NCBI GenBank assembly: GCA_031963445.1
Contig: JASSUH010000001.1
Location: 1,178,001 to 1,242,000, forward strand
Reading direction: 5' to 3'
Length of the DNA stretch: 64,000 bases
DNA from: JASSUD01 sp031963445
GTDB taxonomy: Bacteria; Pseudomonadota; Gammaproteobacteria; Burkholderiales; Burkholderiaceae
In this document: piece after piece, positions 18,100-28,198 of the stretch
Position numbering within the stretch: position 1 is the stretch's first letter
Layout of the letters: each line of letters opens with the position of its first letter
The notes under the pieces: generated by a model
Database searches by the model: none
Told to the model about the DNA's origin: nothing
The model's input: only the letters and a program-made list of their open reading frames with translations
Made by a program: the position numbers and the translations under genes

Positions 18100-18816
18100 T
18101 TAGTCACGTACGATAAAAATCGACGTAAAAACCCTATCTGATTGCATCTTAAAACTGCCTTTAAAAGTAGTACCTTTAGCTAGAGAGTTGGTAAGGTCTT
18201 GAGTGAGTCTAATAAGAAACGTACGGCTTTTCATTTCTATTTCGCCTATCTCGGCTGCATGGAATTCAAAATAGGCTTCCACTTGCGGATATAGCGCTTT
18301 AAATAAGCTTTCCTTAGCAGAGAAAGCGAGTGTCAGAGATTGCTCAAATGTCAGTGGAAGCTTACTGAAAGCCTCTGCTTCCTGTTGTTGAATGATGTGA
18401 TCCTTAATATCATTTGCTGTAGTGAGTGATATTGGATCTGCCAGGTCAATACCGATGCTTTGATAATCAGTATTTTTTGCTACTGCACAAATCGCTTGTG
18501 TGGAGGTGTGCGTAATGGAGCCAACCAGTCCAGCAGGCCAGATTGGGTTACGGTGCTGGCCAACTCTTACCGTAGTTTTTTCTATCCCCAATTTTTTTAT
18601 CGCTTGCTGTGCAGCATAGCGTCCAGCAAGAAACTCAGCTTTTCTTTTAATAACTGCGTGCTCTAGAGAAGAAACATATTCGATTTGGTGATGGGTAAAG
18701 AGCGCATCACCATAATGCGCTTCATCAAATTCGCATCTGTAGCAGCAGGCGTTTGCTAAATTCGAAATATCAAATAATTCTTCATGGACAAAAAAAGTAG
18801 AGTTAGCGTTGCTCAT
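18100..18816 (-). CDS. 4'-phosphopantetheinyl transferase, Sfp/EntD type
   Basis: The 238-residue protein transfers phosphopantetheine from CoA to carrier-domain serines. Visible family motifs are RKAEFLAGR (58-66), GSITHT (99-104), GIDLAD with Asp124, and FSAKESLFKALYP with Lys168, Glu169 and Lys173. Length and motif order fit the EntD-like subgroup. It lies convergent to the NRPS within the same island, and its likely task is to activate the three T domains of that synthetase, whereas the AcpS at 61062 would serve the fatty-acid carrier protein. Substrate pairing is inferred from proximity. Confidence 0.9.
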   Translation of the reverse strand: MSNANSTFFVHEELFDISNLANACCYRCEFDEAHYGDALFTHHQIEYVSSLEHAVIKRKAEFLAGRYAAQQAIKKLGIEKTTVRVGQHRNPIWPAGLVGSITHTSTQAICAVAKNTDYQSIGIDLADPISLTTANDIKDHIIQQQEAEAFSKLPLTFEQSLTLAFSAKESLFKALYPQVEAYFEFHAAEIGEIEMKSRTFLIRLTQDLTNSLAKGTTFKGSFKMQSDRVFTSIFIVRD

Positions 18817-19194
18817 TTATTTAGACTTTGGCGTTAGTAAGAGCTTAGAGCCCTGTTATAGGCATATCGGTTATGGCTAAGGTTGTAAGACTCTAGAGCC
18901 ACCGCACGTGCCCGATGCCTGCGCTGCTCAGACAGGTAGAGAGGTAATTCAATCAAAGTATTAAGTCGATCTTAAATGGATTATTGCGGTGAACAAACTT
19001 TATCAGAGCCAAGTAAACTATTTTTATTGTAGGAAGAGCTGAACCGAGTGCGAGCTGAGTGGAAAAAGTAACACTCTTGTTTTTTGGCGAACCTTGCTAA
19101 GCCTTAAGAAATGCCTGCTTTTTTCTCTATCCGAGAAAATATTTAAAATCAGTTGGTTAAGAAAATTAAGTTCTCCGTTTATATATCCAATGGC
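18817..19194. other. intergenic, nothing recognised
   Basis: About 380 bases between the divergently placed transferase and integrase remnants. Both strands were read; there is no ORF of note. The promoter of the transferase should lie at its left end. Confidence 0.4.
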
Positions 19195-19197
19195 TAG

Positions 19198-20199
19198 ACC
19201 ATTGCCTGCTTTATCTGGTTTTTATTTGACAACTTCCCGAATATTTCGCAAAACTTTCTGCCAATAAACGCTCATACTCCGCCAGCACAGATAGGCTCCG
19301 TCGCTGCCTTAATTGAGCGGTTCAAAAAAGAAAAAGACGCTGATCACTATAAGGATCAAAGTAAGCACGGTATTTCTACTCGCGATGGGCGTTATAACAA
19401 TCTAAAAAAATTCTTTGGGAAAATGAACCCGCGCTCACTCAAAATGAATCATGGTTATCAGTATTTAGATGCGCGTGCTGAGGCTGGCGCTCCAGCTAGT
19501 GCAAATAAAGACATGGCGTCAATGCAAACTATTTGTCATTACGCCGTTCGATGGGGAGTGATTGATGCCAATCCTTTTGTAAATTTAAAACTCAATAAAA
19601 CAGAACCCAAGGTTCGCACAGTAACGGCCAATCGAATCGTTCGCTTTTATTTGTGGGCGGTAAGGCAAAAAATATCCTTTTCGTACAAAACAATGGGCTG
19701 CGCGGCTTTATTTGCTTATCTAACTGGTTTTCGAGCAACTGAAGTGCATCCATTTTATATGGATGGAATTACAAAAGAGGGGGTAAGCGTAGAAAGTGGG
19801 AAGCGTAAAAAAGGTGAAAGAAGGATTGTCAAATTGCGTGAATGGTCGCCACGGCTACGTACAGTGGTTAACCGAGTTCAGCAAGGTCGGCCTTGCCCCA
19901 GTACTGCACTATTTGGTACCCAAAAGGGCAAGATATACAGTCGCACCGGATGGGCGTCTATCTGGCAGGATGCCATGCGAGATTGGATTAACAGTGAGGC
20001 ACCCAGAATGGGATTGCCTGAAGATCAAGCAAGAGAAGCACTTTATTTCACGCTAGGCGATGGGTGTACTACGGCCATTACAAAAAAATTAGAGCGTCGA
20101 GATGGAGATGTATACGATTTTGCTGCTCACACAAACCCTACTACGACGCACAGACATTACGACCATAGGCAGGTCAAAAAAGCGGCAGCAACGAATTAA
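19198..20199 (+). pseudogene. tyrosine-type site-specific recombinase (integrase), probably inactive
   Basis: An open frame of 333 codons runs from the stop at 19195. The first ATG is at 19423 and would give 258 residues, but the preceding codons (ALIERFKKEKDADHY and following) look like the genuine core-binding domain, so the original start has been lost. Numbered from that ATG, Arg104 in LTGFRATEV is the first catalytic Arg and Tyr246 in HRHYDHR the nucleophile. The second catalytic Arg is expected in the block LGDGCTT, where Cys215 is found; the truncated copy at 7982-8260 keeps Arg (CGT versus TGT). The gene ends about 250 bases from the 3' end of tRNA-His, the classic position for an island integrase. 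Confidence 0.75.
19939..20149 (+). repeat. right copy of 211-bp direct repeat (integrase 3' end)
   Basis: This is the counterpart of 7946-8156, colinear over 211 bases. Here the repeat is part of a longer integrase gene, so this copy is likely the parent and the left copy a remnant of a second integration or duplication. Confidence 0.85.
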
Positions 20200-20452
20200 G
20201 AAATACTAAATAGGTAATTTTACAGGCCAATTTTTTTTGTCTACTCGATAAACCAAATAGGCTAAAAAAATCATGGTAAAAATTAGCAAATGGATAAATT
20301 TTGGATTTTTTGGCAGATTTTTTCTTGCTTAGTTTTCGCCTATTTTTTAAGCAGCTTAGGCCCAAAAGCACCGCGATAAAAAACTAGAAAATTGACAAAT
20401 TTGGAAATTCGTTGAAAAATTTTTTGAAGGGTACTCGCAAACCCTGATAGGG

Positions 20453-20529
20453 TGGGGTGGCTGATGGGGCTCGAACCCACGACAACCGGAATCACAATCC
20501 GGGACTCTACCGACTGAGCTACAGCCACC
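20453..20529 (-). tRNA. tRNA-His (GTG)
   Basis: Read on the minus strand, a full cloverleaf is visible. The acceptor stem is GTGGCTG/CAGCCAC, the D-arm contains GCTCAGTCGGTAGAG, the anticodon loop is ATTGTGA with anticodon GTG, and the T-loop is GTTCGAACC. CCA is encoded at the 3' end (20453-20455). A G precedes the acceptor stem at 20529, the extra G-1 typical of tRNA-His. The 3' end faces the integrase, so this tRNA is a plausible attachment site. Confidence 0.96.
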
Positions 20530-20741
20530 ATTGAAGAGTTTGCTTGGTCTGCCAAGAATTGGCTTACCGAAGAAAGGTGCGATTATACGAATTTCAGAAT
20601 GGGTTTGCTAGAACAGTTTTAAATATTCTTCAAAAGTACTGACTAAATATGATTCAGGATGCCGTAATCCGCAACTTTGAGATCATCGGTGAGTCGAGGT
20701 TTACTTCTCTGAGCTTGCGGCAGCTCACCCTGAATTACCTC

Positions 20742-21833
20742 TTACCGTTTTTCTTTCAAATAACCCTGTTGACGCAAATCCGGCATGGTGAGTGAAATAC
20801 ACAAGCTCATCAACGCAATGGCTGTCACATACCAATAGAAACTCGATTCAATATCGATAGACTTCGTCCATAGCGCCACGTACTCGGCAGTCCCTCCAAA
20901 AACGGTATTAGCTATTGCATAAGGTAAACCAACACCGAGTGCGCGTATCTCTGCTGGAAATAGCTCTGCCTTGAGTAGGCCGCTGATAGATGTATAGAAG
21001 GTGAGGATGGTGATCAAGCTTGTGACTAAACCAAACGCTATATAAGGATTGGAGACGGTTCTTAATATTTGCATAATCGGTATCGTGCATAGCATGGTCA
21101 ACAGGCTATATATGATCATCATCGCACGCTGTCCGATTTTGTCAGAGAGGGCGCCCAAAATAGGATTTAATAGCAGGCAAACGAATATTGCACTGATCAT
21201 TAATAGGCTGACCGTCTTCGCAGGCATTCCCGCCGTATTAATCAAATATTTTTGCATGTAGGTGGTAAACGTATAGAAGGTCAGCGCGCCGCAGGCAGTA
21301 AAGCCGAACGCTGTAAAAACCGACCGTTTATGCTGTAGCAAGCCTCGCAGTGTTCCAGCGTGCGGGTGCGCGCGAATCTCTTCTGAAACAATCTCGTTTA
21401 ACGAGTGACGTAGCCATAGTGCGATCAACGCTCCGAACCCGCCCAAGAGAAAAGGAAGGCGCCACCCCCAGTCTCTTAGCTGAGCATCGGACAGAATTTG
21501 CTGCAAGACCGCAACAGCTAACAATGCCAGTAGTTGCCCACCAGCCACTGTCATATATTGGAAGGAAGCAAAAAATCCACGCCGACTTTTTGCGCCAAAC
21601 TCACTTAGATAGGTTGTACTGGCACCATACTCGCCGCCCATCGAGAAACCTTGCAGCAGGCGAGCCAATAAAAGCAGCACAGGTGCCGCTTGACCGATTT
21701 GCGCATAAGTCGGTAAGCAAGCGATAAGCAGTGATCCTCCACACATCATCAGTACCGATGTCATCAAAGCAATCCGACAACCTTGCCGGTCAGCGAGGCG
21801 ACCAAAAAGTGTGACGGCATTCCAATAGAACAT
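20742..21833 (-). pseudogene. kgtP: alpha-ketoglutarate permease (MHS family of MFS), N-terminally truncated
   Basis: The 363 readable residues match KgtP closely by memory: LFGRLADRQG, RLLQGFSMGGEYGAS, SFQYMTVAGGQLLALLAV, FYTFTTYMQKYLINTAGM and GGTAEYVALW. The family is about 430 residues long, so roughly 65 residues covering the first helix and part of the second are absent. Similarity begins abruptly at LFGR, and the few residues before it (MFYWNAVT) do not fit. The foreign sequence upstream leads into the NACHT gene. A proton-coupled dicarboxylate importer without its first helix is unlikely to work. Confidence 0.8.
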
Positions 21834-22016
21834 ATGACTGAGGTCGATTGGAGCAAGGTGAATCTCGATGAATGGATTGGGTTACTTCAGAAGAGCAGGC
21901 ATTTCCCAAATCCTGCACATAGTACTTTTCTTAAACAGAGACTGATTACACGCAATATCAGTTATTTTTCTATAGCTAAAACGGCATATTTTATGCATAG
22001 GATCTGGATAAATTAA
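21834..22016 (+). CDS. small hypothetical ORF
   Basis: A 60-codon ORF starts at an ATG exactly at the point where kgtP similarity breaks off. The N-terminal stretch EVDWSKVNLDEWIGLLQ resembles a short W-x-x-L-D-x-x-W-x-x-LL repeat that I have seen in phage and Lentisphaerae proteins, but only one unit is present. It may be a remnant rather than a gene. Confidence 0.3.
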   Translation: MTEVDWSKVNLDEWIGLLQKSRHFPNPAHSTFLKQRLITRNISYFSIAKTAYFMHRIWIN

Positions 22017-22111
22017 ACAGCCTTTAATTATTCAAAGCGTTGGACTATTTGTGTGTCGCCCAGCGCACGAAGTGGAAAGCGGTTCCACTACAGCCTGCAG
22101 GGGGATGGAAA

Positions 22112-25100
22112 ATGTACTCGGGATTTGCTGCAAGGGTTGGCCTACAGCTTGGGAGTACTCACTTCAGCAGGAGGGAGGCAAAAGATTATCATGAAGAAGC
22201 GTTAGAGCAAGAGAGACAAGGTAATGTAGCAGCGGCAGAGAGAAGTTATGCAAAAGCTATTGAGAGTATGCAGGAAGCCTATGACTGCTGTCCTGAAAAA
22301 TATAAAGTGTGCCGACTCTTGGCGGAGATTTATTTTGATTATGGCTGCTTACTCAAGCAGCAGCCTAATAAAACGGTAGAAGCAGAAGAAAATTATAAAA
22401 AAGCTGAGCACTATATCGAGCAAGCGAATGGGTTCAAACCCCAACACGATGATATCGCTCCGAAGATGTACAAAATACTAAATGGATATGCAGCCTTTTT
22501 ACGTATCCAAGGCCGAGAAGCTGAAGCAAAAAAACGACTCAAAAAAGCATCTTTATTTGCTCCTCAAATACTCTTTTTCGATCCAATCGATAATCCAGTG
22601 TTTGACGCGTACCTTGCTCAATTCACCAATTACACCTCTCCTTTTTTTAGCACTGCTGCGCCGCTCAGTCAGACGACAGTTCCTTCCTCTCTTCCCTCAA
22701 GGGAGGAGACTGAGGAGGTAATTCGGGCATTTAGCGAAATACAAATCAAAGGACTAAGCGATATTCAAGAATTTGCGTCACTCACAGAGTTAAATAATAT
22801 CCATGTGTATAGCACCCTTATTAAGGTGCTGTTAGAGGGAATGCGGACGGCAGAAAATCTCCCTCTCAATCCTTTCTTCCTCGGCGGACTATCTGTCGTG
22901 ATAGAGCGTCGCGCTAAATGCACGCAAGACGATCCCCAACTTTTTGGCGATTCTGTTCGAGTATTTGAGGCATTAGTAGATCTTCTACAAAGGATGCATT
23001 TTGATAAAAATCATCAGCAAGTCGAGGTGGTACTTCAAACGCTGTCGTTGCTCTTAGATCAGATGGTGTATTTCAATGTGAAGAGTCTCAAGCAAGAGAC
23101 GGTTACACGATTGCACGCCGCACTTGATAAGATCAAGAGTGAGAAACAGCCTGTTTTGAGTTGGCGCGTGAAATATATTCGGCAAGCGTTAATACGCATT
23201 CCTGACAACACCACATTTTTGCAAAAATTAGGAGAGCGATTCCCTCCTGGGGTAGGTGGTGTGGCCTATCTGTCGACATTTGGTTTGAAACTCGCTGCTG
23301 GAGTTGCTGGAAGTGGCATTGTGGGCGGGCTGGATCTGAATAATTTATGGGACGCGTATCAGTGCTTTTCTGAGGCTTTTAAAGAATACAAGCGAAAGAA
23401 GTGCGGGGTCTGGTATGGGGCACTTCGCCTGCTTGATCTTTTGATTGAGGCAAACCAGGTCAAGAAAATAGCAGAGTTACTCTCTACGGCAAATCAGACG
23501 TCCAAACCCTGGACCAAGCAGCTAGCCGATGAATGGTTTCTATTGGGGTTATGTGATCGCTTAGAGCGGCTAGCTTACAACCCACATAAGGAGACGCAAG
23601 ATGATGCGCTACGTTTGCTGAAGGGTTTTAAAGAGGGGAAGGTGGCATGGGGCCAGCATCAGGGGGTTAAAGACTATGCGGCAGTATGCCTTAATCGCAT
23701 TGCAAGGGTATGGCCTAAACCTAATATTGAACACATAGAAGCAACTGGTCATTTCCCCTCAGTTTGGCATTGCTTTTGGCAGGAAGATATTTCCCAAGTT
23801 TTATTGAATCAGGTGCGCGATAGAGCGGAGGGGCGTCGGCATATTGGTCTATTGCCGATAATTGTAGAGGGAGTCAACGAAGGTTTTGCCGGCCTCTCTG
23901 CTCAGGCAGAGCACAGCCAAGCCCAGCAGCAAACGATCATTACAAAAATAGAGGCAATACACCAGCAGGTGGTGCCTATGCCATCGAGTGAGTGGTTACC
24001 CCAAGTGAAAGGCGTGCTCGCTCAGTATTATAAAAATGATTTGGTAATTAAACGCATCTCTGAAGATGTGATCAGTCTTAAAGATTGCTATGTCAATTTA
24101 GCGATTGTCGAAAGCCAAGTCCAGCAACAAGCAGAGAAAGGCAAACTGAAAGCGCAATCGTCCACGTTTTACCGTCTTTCAAGCTATGAAGAGATTAAGC
24201 AAACGAACCTGCAAAAATCTATTCCATTAGAAGAATTATTCAATGAACGCAAGTTAAGCAACGGCCAAGAAGGGATTCCGAAACGGATGATGATTCAAGG
24301 TCTAGCTGGAATTGGTAAAACAACTTTATGTAAGAAGCTTGTTTTTGAATGTCAACAAGGATTATGGAATAACCACTTTGATGTGGTGTTTTGGTTGCCA
24401 CTACGTCAACTTAAGAACTATCAAGCTAATAAGCTGAAAGACCTATTAACTAATAAGTATTTTTCTGGTCTTGCTAAGGGAGAGGAGTTTGCCGAACAGT
24501 TGATAGAGAATCCCAACAGAGTGCTATTTATTCTGGACGGCTTGGATGAGGTGTCTATTGAGCTGAGTAAAGGAAGAGAAACTCCCGTAGGCAATCTGCT
24601 TTGCGATTTATTAGCACAACCTCAAGTGATTGTGACGTCTCGTCCAGCAGGGGTGGATGTTTCCAAATTGGAGGAATTTGATCTTGAGTTAGAAACAATA
24701 GGTTTTAATCAAGAGAATATTCGTACCTATTTAGAAAAAGTCGAACCAAATAATGCCGCTGATATTTATGCCCTGATTGATGATACCCCAGTCATAAAAG
24801 AACTTGTCAGTATTCCGGTACAACTGGATGCCTTTTGCTATAGCTGGAAAGAAATAAAAGTAAAGTTGGATCGAGGGAAGGCAAAAGCTTTAGCAAATGA
24901 AAAAGCGTCGGTAACAATGACGATGCTGTATCAAACGCAGTTCGGTAAATTATTGCGCAAAGATGCTGGACGTTTAGGGAAGGCACATGGCGGAAGATCG
25001 TTGACTGCTGATGATTTGGAAATGATGAGTGAGACAGAAATTTTCCAGCTTATGGCAGATGAAGTGGACTATTTGCTCTATTTAAGCTTTAAGGGGCTTC

Positions 25101-28100
25101 AAGATAATTTGATTGAATTTGACCCGGGCTATATAAATAAAGCTAAGGAGGAGCTTAATCGAGTACGCCAACCAAACTTATCATTTTTCTTACAAAATGA
25201 TTTAAAGCGAACCTCTTTTTTACATACCTCAGATACTAGTATTGCCGAGAATAAGCGCGCTTATTACTTTTTACATTTAACTCTCCAAGAATTTTTTGCA
25301 GCGAAGTTTTTAGCGAAGCATCTTCAAGCTTACTTAACGGCAGAGGGAGAATTTAAAACGCTAGTTGGACCAGTTGTAAATGGACTAGTATTAAATGCCG
25401 AAAAGCTTCAAGGCTTTGTGAATCGGCATAAATACAACCCACGCTATCAGATAGTATGGTGGATGGTTGCTGGATTGTTGGAAGAGGAGGCGCTTGAGGG
25501 CTTTTTTACTCTATTAGAAAAAGAGGCACCAGGTTTGCGTGAAGACGAGCATGTTGATCTGATCATGCGTTGTTTACATGAGGCGCGCACCTCATTATCG
25601 CAGCCTACTATTGAGCGTTTAGAAAAGGTGCTAGAGGAAAAACTAGCGTTAGCGGTGAGATCAAAAAATGGATACAAAAGGATTCGATTAGGTAGCGAGC
25701 CTACTTTCCCTGAACATTTGCTACTTAAATTTATTGAACAGGATCGCCAATATCAGGATTTTATTTTTCAAATTTTATTGCATCGTCGAACTTTGTCGGA
25801 TGAAGCTCTAGAGAAACTCAATAAAGCACTACAAGATGTCAATAGCAACAATATGGAAATCATATTAGCTTATGGATTAGGTTCTCATACAGCCAATATT
25901 AAGGAAATCCAAAAGCTTCTTCTTGAGAGGTTAGAAAAAGAGGAAGAAAGCGTAATCAGGGTACTAGCGCCCTACATAGCCAATGTTGAGGAAATCCGAG
26001 TAGCTTTCTTTAAAATATTAAAGAGTGATCAGTATTTTTTGGCTAGGCAAACGATACAGGAAGAATTAGGTATCCAAGCAGCAGAGGTTGAGGAAACGCG
26101 AGCTGTGCTTCTGAAGCTACTAGAGGAGGATGAAGATGCTAGGACCAGAGTAAGATTAGCTGAGGCATTAGCTCCGTATGCGGATCGTGTTGAGGCGATC
26201 CAAACCGCACTTCTGAAGCGGCTGGAAGAGGAGCAGGTTAATTGGGACAGAATAGCGATAGCTAAGGGATTGGCTCCGTATGCGGATCGTGTTGAGGTAA
26301 TCCAAACCGTCTTTCTAAAGCGGCTAGAGGAGGATGAAGATGCTATGGTCAGGAGTGAGATAGCTAAGGGATTGGCTCCGTATGCGGATCGTGTTGAGGT
26401 AATCCAAACCGTCTTTCTAAAGCGGCTAGAGGAGGATGAAGATGCTATGGTCAGGAGTGAGATAGCTAGGGGATTGGCTCCGTATGCGGATCGTGTTGAG
26501 GCAATCCAAACCGTCTTTCTAAAGCGGCTAGAGGAGGATAAAAATGCTGTGGTTAGGAGTGAGATAGCTGCGGCATTAGCCCCTTATGCGGATCGTGTTG
26601 AGGCAATCCAAACCGCACTTCTGAAGCGGCTAGTAGAAGATAAAAATGCTGCGATCAGGAGTGAGATAGCTGCGGCATTAGCCCCTTATGCGGATCGTGT
26701 TAAGGCAATCCGAACCACTCTTCTGAAACTATTAGAGGAGGATAAGGATGCTGCGATCAGCATAGCTGAGGCATTAGCTCCGTATGCAGATCGTGTTGAG
26801 ACAATCCGAACCACTCTTCTGAAACTATTAGAGGAGGATAAGGATGCTGCGATCAGAGTAAAGTTAATTGAGGCATTAGCGGATAGAGCGAATGACGTTG
26901 AGGTCATCCGAACTGCACTTCTAAAAAGACTCGTGGAAGATGAATCGGCTGAGGTCAGAGCAGCGGTAGCTAAGGCATTAGAGGATAGAGTGAATGACGT
27001 TGAGGCCATCCGAACTGTACTTCTAAAAAGACTCGTGGAGGATGAATCGGCTGTGGTCAGAGCAGCGGTAGCTAGGGCATTAGCGGATAGAGCGAATGAG
27101 GTTGAGACCATCCGAACTGTACTTCTAAAAAGACTCGTGGAGGATAAAGCGGCTGAGGTCAGAGCAGCGGTGGCTTGGGTATTAGGGGCTGGGGCATTAG
27201 CGTATAGAGGGAATGCCGTTGAGGCCATCCGAACTGTACTTCTAAAAAGACTCGTGGAGGATAAATCGGCTGAGGTCAGAGCAGTGGTAGTTAGGGCATT
27301 AGCGTTTAAAGCGGATGAGGTTGAGGCCATCCGAACTGCATTTCTAAAAAGACTCGTGGAGGATGAATCGACTGAGGTCAGAGCTGCGGTAGCTTGGGCA
27401 TTAGGATTTGTGGTATTAGCGCATAGAGTGAATGACATTGAGGCCATCCGAACTGCGCTTCTAAAAAGACTCGTGGAGGATGAATCGGCTGAGGTCAGAG
27501 CTGCGGTAGCTAAGGCATTAGAGAATAGAGTGAATGGCGTTGAGGCCATCCGAACTATACTTCTAAAAAGACTCGTGGAGGATGAATCGGCTGAGGTCAG
27601 AGCTGCGGTAGCTAGGGCATTAGGAGCTGGGGCATTAGAGGAGAGAGGGAATGCCGTTGAGGCCATCCGAACTGTACTTCTAAAAAGACTCGTGGAAGAT
27701 GAATCGGCTGAGGTCAGAGCTGCGGTAGCTGGGGCATTAGCGTATAGAGCGAATGACGTTGAGGCCGTCCGAACTGTACTTCTAAAAAGACTCGTGGAGG
27801 ATGAATCGGCTAAGGTCAGAGCAGCGGTAGCTGGGGCATTAGTAGCTAGGGCCGTAGCGTATAGAGCGAATGACGTTGAGGCCATTCGAACTGCACTTCT
27901 AAAAAGACTTGTGGAGGATGAATCGGTTGAGGTCAGAGCAGCGGTAGCTGAGGCATTAGCACATAGAGTGAATGACGTTGAGGCCATCCGAACTGCACTT
28001 CTAAAAAGACTCGTGGAGGATAAATCGGCTGAGGTCAGAACAGCGGTAGCTAGGGCATTAGCGTTTAGAGTGAATGACGTTGAGGCCATCCGAACTGTAC

Positions 28101-28198
28101 TTCTAAAAAGACTCGTGGAGGATGAATCGGCTGAGGTCAGAACAGCGGTAGCTAAGGAATTAGATGTCCTAGACAAGACTTGGTCTGACAGACACTGA
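22112..28198 (+). CDS. giant TPR-NACHT-HEAT repeat STAND NTPase
   Basis: The protein has about 2,028 residues. The ATG at 22112 has GGGGATGG just upstream; an in-frame TTG lies at 22040. The N-terminal 20-150 region is TPR-like (EALEQERQGNVAAAERSYAKA). A NACHT ATPase follows, with Walker A GLAGIGKTT from residue 730 and Walker B VLFILDGLDEV near 805. From residue 1326 (base 26087) to the end run about 20 tandem HEAT/ARM-like repeats. The usual unit is 34 residues (102 bp), with consensus VEAIRTVLLKRLVEDESAEV, then RAAVAxALxxRxND; four units have 39 residues and one 32. This is a STAND signal-transducing ATPase. Bacterial NACHT proteins include antiphage sensors, and such architectures also occur in symbionts. 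Which role applies here is not shown by the sequence. Confidence 0.88.
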   Translation: MYSGFAARVGLQLGSTHFSRREAKDYHEEALEQERQGNVAAAERSYAKAIESMQEAYDCCPEKYKVCRLLAEIYFDYGCLLKQQPNKTVEAEENYKKAEHYIEQANGFKPQHDDIAPKMYKILNGYAAFLRIQGREAEAKKRLKKASLFAPQILFFDPIDNPVFDAYLAQFTNYTSPFFSTAAPLSQTTVPSSLPSREETEEVIRAFSEIQIKGLSDIQEFASLTELNNIHVYSTLIKVLLEGMRTAENLPLNPFFLGGLSVVIERRAKCTQDDPQLFGDSVRVFEALVDLLQRMHFDKNHQQVEVVLQTLSLLLDQMVYFNVKSLKQETVTRLHAALDKIKSEKQPVLSWRVKYIRQALIRIPDNTTFLQKLGERFPPGVGGVAYLSTFGLKLAAGVAGSGIVGGLDLNNLWDAYQCFSEAFKEYKRKKCGVWYGALRLLDLLIEANQVKKIAELLSTANQTSKPWTKQLADEWFLLGLCDRLERLAYNPHKETQDDALRLLKGFKEGKVAWGQHQGVKDYAAVCLNRIARVWPKPNIEHIEATGHFPSVWHCFWQEDISQVLLNQVRDRAEGRRHIGLLPIIVEGVNEGFAGLSAQAEHSQAQQQTIITKIEAIHQQVVPMPSSEWLPQVKGVLAQYYKNDLVIKRISEDVISLKDCYVNLAIVESQVQQQAEKGKLKAQSSTFYRLSSYEEIKQTNLQKSIPLEELFNERKLSNGQEGIPKRMMIQGLAGIGKTTLCKKLVFECQQGLWNNHFDVVFWLPLRQLKNYQANKLKDLLTNKYFSGLAKGEEFAEQLIENPNRVLFILDGLDEVSIELSKGRETPVGNLLCDLLAQPQVIVTSRPAGVDVSKLEEFDLELETIGFNQENIRTYLEKVEPNNAADIYALIDDTPVIKELVSIPVQLDAFCYSWKEIKVKLDRGKAKALANEKASVTMTMLYQTQFGKLLRKDAGRLGKAHGGRSLTADDLEMMSETEIFQLMADEVDYLLYLSFKGLQDNLIEFDPGYINKAKEELNRVRQPNLSFFLQNDLKRTSFLHTSDTSIAENKRAYYFLHLTLQEFFAAKFLAKHLQAYLTAEGEFKTLVGPVVNGLVLNAEKLQGFVNRHKYNPRYQIVWWMVAGLLEEEALEGFFTLLEKEAPGLREDEHVDLIMRCLHEARTSLSQPTIERLEKVLEEKLALAVRSKNGYKRIRLGSEPTFPEHLLLKFIEQDRQYQDFIFQILLHRRTLSDEALEKLNKALQDVNSNNMEIILAYGLGSHTANIKEIQKLLLERLEKEEESVIRVLAPYIANVEEIRVAFFKILKSDQYFLARQTIQEELGIQAAEVEETRAVLLKLLEEDEDARTRVRLAEALAPYADRVEAIQTALLKRLEEEQVNWDRIAIAKGLAPYADRVEVIQTVFLKRLEEDEDAMVRSEIAKGLAPYADRVEVIQTVFLKRLEEDEDAMVRSEIARGLAPYADRVEAIQTVFLKRLEEDKNAVVRSEIAAALAPYADRVEAIQTALLKRLVEDKNAAIRSEIAAALAPYADRVKAIRTTLLKLLEEDKDAAISIAEALAPYADRVETIRTTLLKLLEEDKDAAIRVKLIEALADRANDVEVIRTALLKRLVEDESAEVRAAVAKALEDRVNDVEAIRTVLLKRLVEDESAVVRAAVARALADRANEVETIRTVLLKRLVEDKAAEVRAAVAWVLGAGALAYRGNAVEAIRTVLLKRLVEDKSAEVRAVVVRALAFKADEVEAIRTAFLKRLVEDESTEVRAAVAWALGFVVLAHRVNDIEAIRTALLKRLVEDESAEVRAAVAKALENRVNGVEAIRTILLKRLVEDESAEVRAAVARALGAGALEERGNAVEAIRTVLLKRLVEDESAEVRAAVAGALAYRANDVEAVRTVLLKRLVEDESAKVRAAVAGALVARAVAYRANDVEAIRTALLKRLVEDESVEVRAAVAEALAHRVNDVEAIRTALLKRLVEDKSAEVRTAVARALAFRVNDVEAIRTVLLKRLVEDESAEVRTAVAKELDVLDKTWSDRH
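26087..28195 (+). repeat. tandem 102/117-bp coding repeats (HEAT units)
   Basis: About 20 consecutive units lie in frame. The first eight form one subfamily (consensus ending APYADR); the last twelve form a second subfamily with very high nucleotide identity (GTTGAGGCCATCCGAACTG is repeated almost unchanged). Bases 26284-26480 contain two near-identical neighbours. The pattern implies recent unit duplication and unequal crossing-over. Confidence 0.9.

Noticed and set aside
26087..28195. Tandem repeats considered as a CRISPR array
   Set aside because: Units are in frame, 102 or 117 bp, coding throughout and without unique spacers.
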